Under the pieces are notes generated by a model, which saw nothing but the letters and a program-made list of their open reading frames with translations, made no database searches and had not been told where the DNA came from. Shown piece by piece: positions 60,301 through 64,000 of a stretch of DNA of 64,000 nucleotides (positions are counted from its first letter, which is position 1; each line of letters opens with the position of its first letter). Made by a program: the position numbers and the translations under genes. The DNA is from Dillenia suffruticosa (Eukaryota; Streptophyta; Magnoliopsida; Dilleniales; Dilleniaceae): NCBI GenBank assembly GCA_033439265.1, contig JAVTVX010000035.1, positions 8,334,001 to 8,398,000 on the forward strand, in the 5' to 3' direction.

Positions 60301-61598
60301 TTGAATAACTTGGCAGGGTTAGAGGGGTTACCTATAACTACTGCAAAAAGAATAAGATAAAAATGCCCTCAAAATCAAATTTGTTGAAAGAATAAAATAA
60401 AAATTTGTAAATAATCTGGATAATATTTTTTAAAAAAACTAAACGGCTGCTACCCAACTCTATAGTATTTCTCCTACAAAGAATGGCTACCATATGATGT
60501 GGCTCATGTATTTTTGGTGAAAGGAAATGGTAAGATAAATAACCAGTTTTGGAGGACAATCTTTAAATCATTATAGGAAAGCCTAACCAACACCATTTTT
60601 AATTGTTCATTTCTACTGTTATTTTCATTCTTGAAAAGAATGGGGGGTTTAAATAGACATGAATCTATTCAGAGGAGTAATGGGTTCTGTTCGGGTGATA
60701 TTTTCTATGTATTGTCATCTTCATCTTTTTTTTTTTTCTTTATTCATAGTAAGACTCAAACCTGTGTGTCATTTGAGAAAACAGAGATATAGGATAAATT
60801 AAGGTCCAGAGATGCATCAGCACAACACCAACTGACCACGGTTCTTAACGCAAAATAAAAAAGGATAAAAATAAAAAATAAAATCTATATATATCTCTTA
60901 AAATAAATTCTAGGTTCCAGACCTCGAGTTAACATAAGTTCAGCGCAAAAGCTACTTAGTTGATTGTGAATTAGAAACATCTTGGACTGTAACTCTGGTT
61001 ATTTGATCAAATTATGAATGACAATAGATTTAACGGACGTAGTTTGCTATGAGAGACCATAGTTTTGTGCATTGATGTTTTGAATACATGTCACATATCA
61101 TATAATTTATCTTTAACATATGGAATTATAATATTCTTATTTATGAAATCTTAGGAACTACGGAAGAACAACATCAACACCAAAAACAATTCAAATTTTT
61201 GGGACCAAAATATGGACCTTTGATTACTAAGCAAAGAGGGGAATCTCTAAAGAATCCCATCTACATAACTAATGAATAATATGGTCACACCAAACCTTCT
61301 CCACCAAACCCCTCCAGCTTAACCATGGAAATAAATAAATAATGTCCAAAGTCTAGATCTTGGAAGTCTTATGTAAGGTCATAATGGGGCGTTTGAATCA
61401 TGGAAAAGATTAACTAATTTTATAGCATCTCATCAAATTGGAAACTAACATTAGCCAAAATCCAGAAAATTTGTAGAAAGATCTAATCACACTTCCCTCT
61501 TTTTTTTTTCATTAAAAAATGTCACCTAACACTGCTTATGAAATAACCAAAAAGAGAAAATTCATGAGAATGCCTTTTTTTCTAAAAAATAAAGAAAA
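57348..61598. other. Intergenic region; no clear gene
   Basis: The first few hundred bases are the alcohol dehydrogenase 3' UTR. The region has a well-preserved SINE (58684-58904), AT-rich sequence and short frames without domain content. The last 300-400 bases before 61599 would be the 3' UTR of the minus-strand ATL gene. Confidence 0.55.
58684..58904 (-). mobile_element. tRNA-derived SINE, family A, with perfect 14-bp target-site duplication
   Basis: ATGTTTTTTTATTT occurs exactly at 58684-58697 and 58891-58904, enclosing a 193 bp body. Read on the minus strand it starts CCAACGGACAGTTGGGTAGT (tRNA A-box-like) and has GAGTTCGATTCGTGGGT, whose GTTCGATTC fits the Pol III B-box consensus. It continues with TTGGGAGGGTAGTCCC, GAATTAATCAAAATATGATT and an A-rich tail. 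It is the best preserved of the four copies, and the only one with an intact B box. Confidence 0.92.
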
Positions 61599-63095
61599 TT
61601 AAACATTGAGAATGGAAGATGAATGAACAACTTTGTTTTGTCTTCCAACAAGCCAAAGCAGAGTCCTCCTTGTAAAAGAAGGCTGATTTGGTTGGGACTC
61701 CAAACTGTTACAGCTCTGAATTTCCTCATCACGATAACCCAATTCATTCTCCCAACTAGAAATGTCAATCTCAGATATAGTCCTCCTCGTAATCCACTCA
61801 TTCTTGGCCTTCAAATCATCGGAAACCAAAGTTCGGTGAACTGGAAAACGGAATGAAAATGCCCTTCTTGACGAATCATGAATTGAATTTGGCTTCTCCT
61901 TTGTTCTTAGCCAAATTTTGGATATTGAAAAGCTCTCTCTTTTGCTCCTCCCAATGGCATTACCAGTTTCACTTGCAACATTAGCATCTCCATTAAGTAC
62001 ACCACTTCTAATTGACTCAAAGCCATAGAATTCTCTTCTTGAGTCACAACCACATTCAGACATTGCAGGTCTATGACCAGGCACCAGAGGCAGTGAAGAC
62101 TTCTTGCTAGTCTGTTTCTTCAGTGAAGTCCGAATAGGTACTTGCAATGAAGACTCTTCGTCTAATACATATGCAAAAGACCCCATAGAAAAACACCTTC
62201 TAGCATCTACATTATTGGTTGAAATGCCATTGCTTGAATTACTCGTACTTCCTCTACCCCCATCAACATTCCTAAATTTCCCAAGTTTGACAGGAACAAC
62301 CCTCTCCTCAGAAATCACCATAGGAGGTGAATTGCAGTCAGTTTTGGCAACATTTTCACCAGATTTACTCAAAACGTCGATTCGAGCAGACCCAAATTCT
62401 TCGTCTCCCCGAAAACCCAGATGAGAACTTGCTCTGGCCATTGAATTGGCATGAACAGAATCTCTATCGGCAACAATTTCTCTGGAACTCTCCCTCCCAG
62501 ATTCAAGAACCATCACAATTGGGGAACAACCATTGTTTGGAGAGAAATCAGGAAGCAAACTAGCTCTACAAAGAGGGCAAGTAGAGTGAGACAAAAGCCA
62601 GGTGTCTATGCACTCCATGTGAAAGGCATGACTGCACTTAGGCAACAATCTTAGCTTATCATCTCCTTCAAACTCACATAAACACACTGCACAATCAAAT
62701 GGGTTTTTCAATCCAATGATGGCTTTGTATTGAAAAACAGGAAGTGTGTCTATGAAGGATTGATCAACACCGGCATCATGTAAATGAAACAATTGTTGCA
62801 ATTGACCTTGAAGTGCAGTAACACTCTCTAAATCATCATTTTCTCTGCGTGGGGTTCTTACGAGAAATCTAACCAGCAAGTGGAGAAGCCCAGAAACAAA
62901 GAAGATTATAGAAAGTATTATGATTATTAGAAGTATATTTGGGCTGATCTTTTCATTCAAATTGAAGCCACCAGATTGTACACTTGGTGGTGGTGGCGGT
63001 GGTGGGAAAAATGGTTGTGAGAGAAAATATGGTGGTTGTGATTGTGAAGGTGAAATAAAGTTTTGCTGTTTGATTTCTAAGAAAACCCACCTCAT
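61599..63095 (-). CDS. ATL13: ATL13-like RING-H2 finger protein (probable E3 ubiquitin ligase), 498 aa
   Basis: Single-exon frame starting MRWVFLEIKQQ. The N-terminus includes a Pro run (FFPPPPPPPSV, 29-39). One transmembrane helix spans 52-76 (SPNILLIIIILSIIFFVSGL). The GLD motif equivalent is GVDQSFIDTLPVF (109-121). The RING-H2 ligands are C135, C138, C154, H156, H159, C162, C173 and C176, with the conserved DTWLLSHSTCPLCR end. Residues 185-498 form a long Ser/Arg/Asn-rich, probably disordered tail with conserved-looking islands (RCFSMGSFAYVLDE, FTRRTLLWLVGRQNK). Order and length fit the ATL13/ATL46/ATL47 branch of plant ATL ligases, whose members act as membrane-bound E3 enzymes. ATL13 is chosen on length and tail, from memory, so the exact orthologue is uncertain. 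Confidence 0.93.
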   Translation of the reverse strand: MRWVFLEIKQQNFISPSQSQPPYFLSQPFFPPPPPPPSVQSGGFNLNEKISPNILLIIIILSIIFFVSGLLHLLVRFLVRTPRRENDDLESVTALQGQLQQLFHLHDAGVDQSFIDTLPVFQYKAIIGLKNPFDCAVCLCEFEGDDKLRLLPKCSHAFHMECIDTWLLSHSTCPLCRASLLPDFSPNNGCSPIVMVLESGRESSREIVADRDSVHANSMARASSHLGFRGDEEFGSARIDVLSKSGENVAKTDCNSPPMVISEERVVPVKLGKFRNVDGGRGSTSNSSNGISTNNVDARRCFSMGSFAYVLDEESSLQVPIRTSLKKQTSKKSSLPLVPGHRPAMSECGCDSRREFYGFESIRSGVLNGDANVASETGNAIGRSKRESFSISKIWLRTKEKPNSIHDSSRRAFSFRFPVHRTLVSDDLKAKNEWITRRTISEIDISSWENELGYRDEEIQSCNSLESQPNQPSFTRRTLLWLVGRQNKVVHSSSILNV

Positions 63096-64000
63096 ATTTT
63101 TACTTCAAATGGTTGAAAAATCTCACCAAAACTCCACTTTATGCGCAAAATCAAGTGCTCCCTTAAAATTCATCAGCCAAAAGAAGCAAAATTCAAGCTA
63201 AACAAGAAAATCCCAGGTGGTTTTTCAAGCTTTTCTCCATGTGGGTATATGAGCATTTTGAACAAAAACTCACCAAGTCACCAACTCTATGTAAAAATAG
63301 AAACTCATATGCTTCAAGAAGCGAAATTCAAGGCAGAGAAGAAAAAAATCCAGATGGGTTTTAAACGATTTTTCATGTGGGTATCTGTAGGGTGTACAGA
63401 GAGAGAAAGAGAGAGAGGGGGGGGGGATTGAAAATGGGGCTTGGAAGGTGGAAATAAATGAGAGTGCCAGAGAGGGTGGGAATTCAAAAAATAAGAGAAG
63501 GGAAAGAAGGAAGCAATAAATATATGAACAGCAGAGCAAAATGAAAAATTAATGAGATTAGATCTAATTAGCTAATAAGATAATGACACAGTCGTTCTCC
63601 CTTCTCATTCACATAGGCAGAGATAAAAAACAATAGAAAAAACTTTAAATTTTTGGATGAAGAACGAAGAGAAAGTCTTACAAGTTTCGCGAAAGAAAAG
63701 GATTCATTCACCAAAGCAAGGTTCTTTTAATGTTGACTTCTAAGGAATACCTAAACTTGCATCAGTTCCAAGGCTTGTTTATTTCTCCAAACATTAAAAC
63801 GAAAGATAAAAGTTTATTTCAAAAAATTAATTATGTTTAGGAGTAATTTTTGCGTTTTCCTCAGTTGGGTTTGCCTGGGATTTTGCTTTTGGGATTGCCT
63901 TCTGAGCTCATTCTCAATTCTACTTCTATTCCATTTTAAGATCTGATACTTCCCCATCATGCATGAGATCCGTCTCTCGTAATGGCCTGTTAAAAAGACA
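63096..64000. other. 5' flank and leader of the ATL13-like gene; no other gene
   Basis: A GA-rich tract with a 10-base G run (63398-63427; CT/C-rich in the sense of the gene) lies about 300 bases upstream of the ATG, probably in the leader or core promoter. The remaining sequence to 64000 is AT-rich with no coding frame that I can support. Confidence 0.5.

Overview
The window looks like nuclear DNA of a flowering plant, most likely a eudicot. It is strongly AT-rich, with long gene-free stretches, GT-AG introns, many (TA)n, (CT)n and poly-T tracts, and short plant-type transposons. The genes belong to plant families: ATL RING-H2 ligases, a family-1 UDP-glycosyltransferase, EG45/plant natriuretic peptide proteins and a chloroplast one-helix protein. 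The species cannot be named from the sequence alone.

Layout. 1-200 is the tail of an unidentified plus-strand gene. 0.2-9.3 kb holds no recognisable gene, only old SINE-like repeats. 10.7-18.4 kb (minus) is a five-exon gene for a 139-residue chloroplast protein with one LHC-like helix. 20.6-21.6 kb (minus) is a broken multi-pass membrane protein gene. 24.4-27.8 kb is a repeat complex: diverged polypurine minisatellite blocks split by a 1.6 kb CACTA-type element. 30.2-31.2 kb (minus) is an intact 321-residue membrane protein gene. 31.6-36.4 kb carries palindromes, a ~416 bp tandem repeat and a Tourist-like MITE. 36.6-37.8 kb (plus) is a UDP-glycosyltransferase gene disrupted by an internal deletion. 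41.5-42.0 kb (minus) is a 180-residue ATL-type RING-H2 gene. 43.7-48.1 kb (plus) is a tandem EG45/PNP-like pair, the first copy dead and the second intact. 51.6-57.3 kb (plus) is an eight-exon zinc alcohol dehydrogenase with a probable mitochondrial presequence. 61.6-63.1 kb (minus) is a 498-residue ATL13-like RING-H2 gene.

The genes do not form an evident pathway or cluster. They look like an ordinary mixed chromosome segment in which three of the nine recognisable gene bodies are pseudogenes. The most informative non-genic signals are a tRNA-derived SINE family (four copies with target-site duplications visible by eye), a second SINE-like family, the CACTA element, the MITE just upstream of the glycosyltransferase, and the unusual polypurine array. 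I found no convincing new multi-gene system.

Multi-exon models were joined by hand from splice sites and reading phase. All exon phases close, but no transcript evidence was available.
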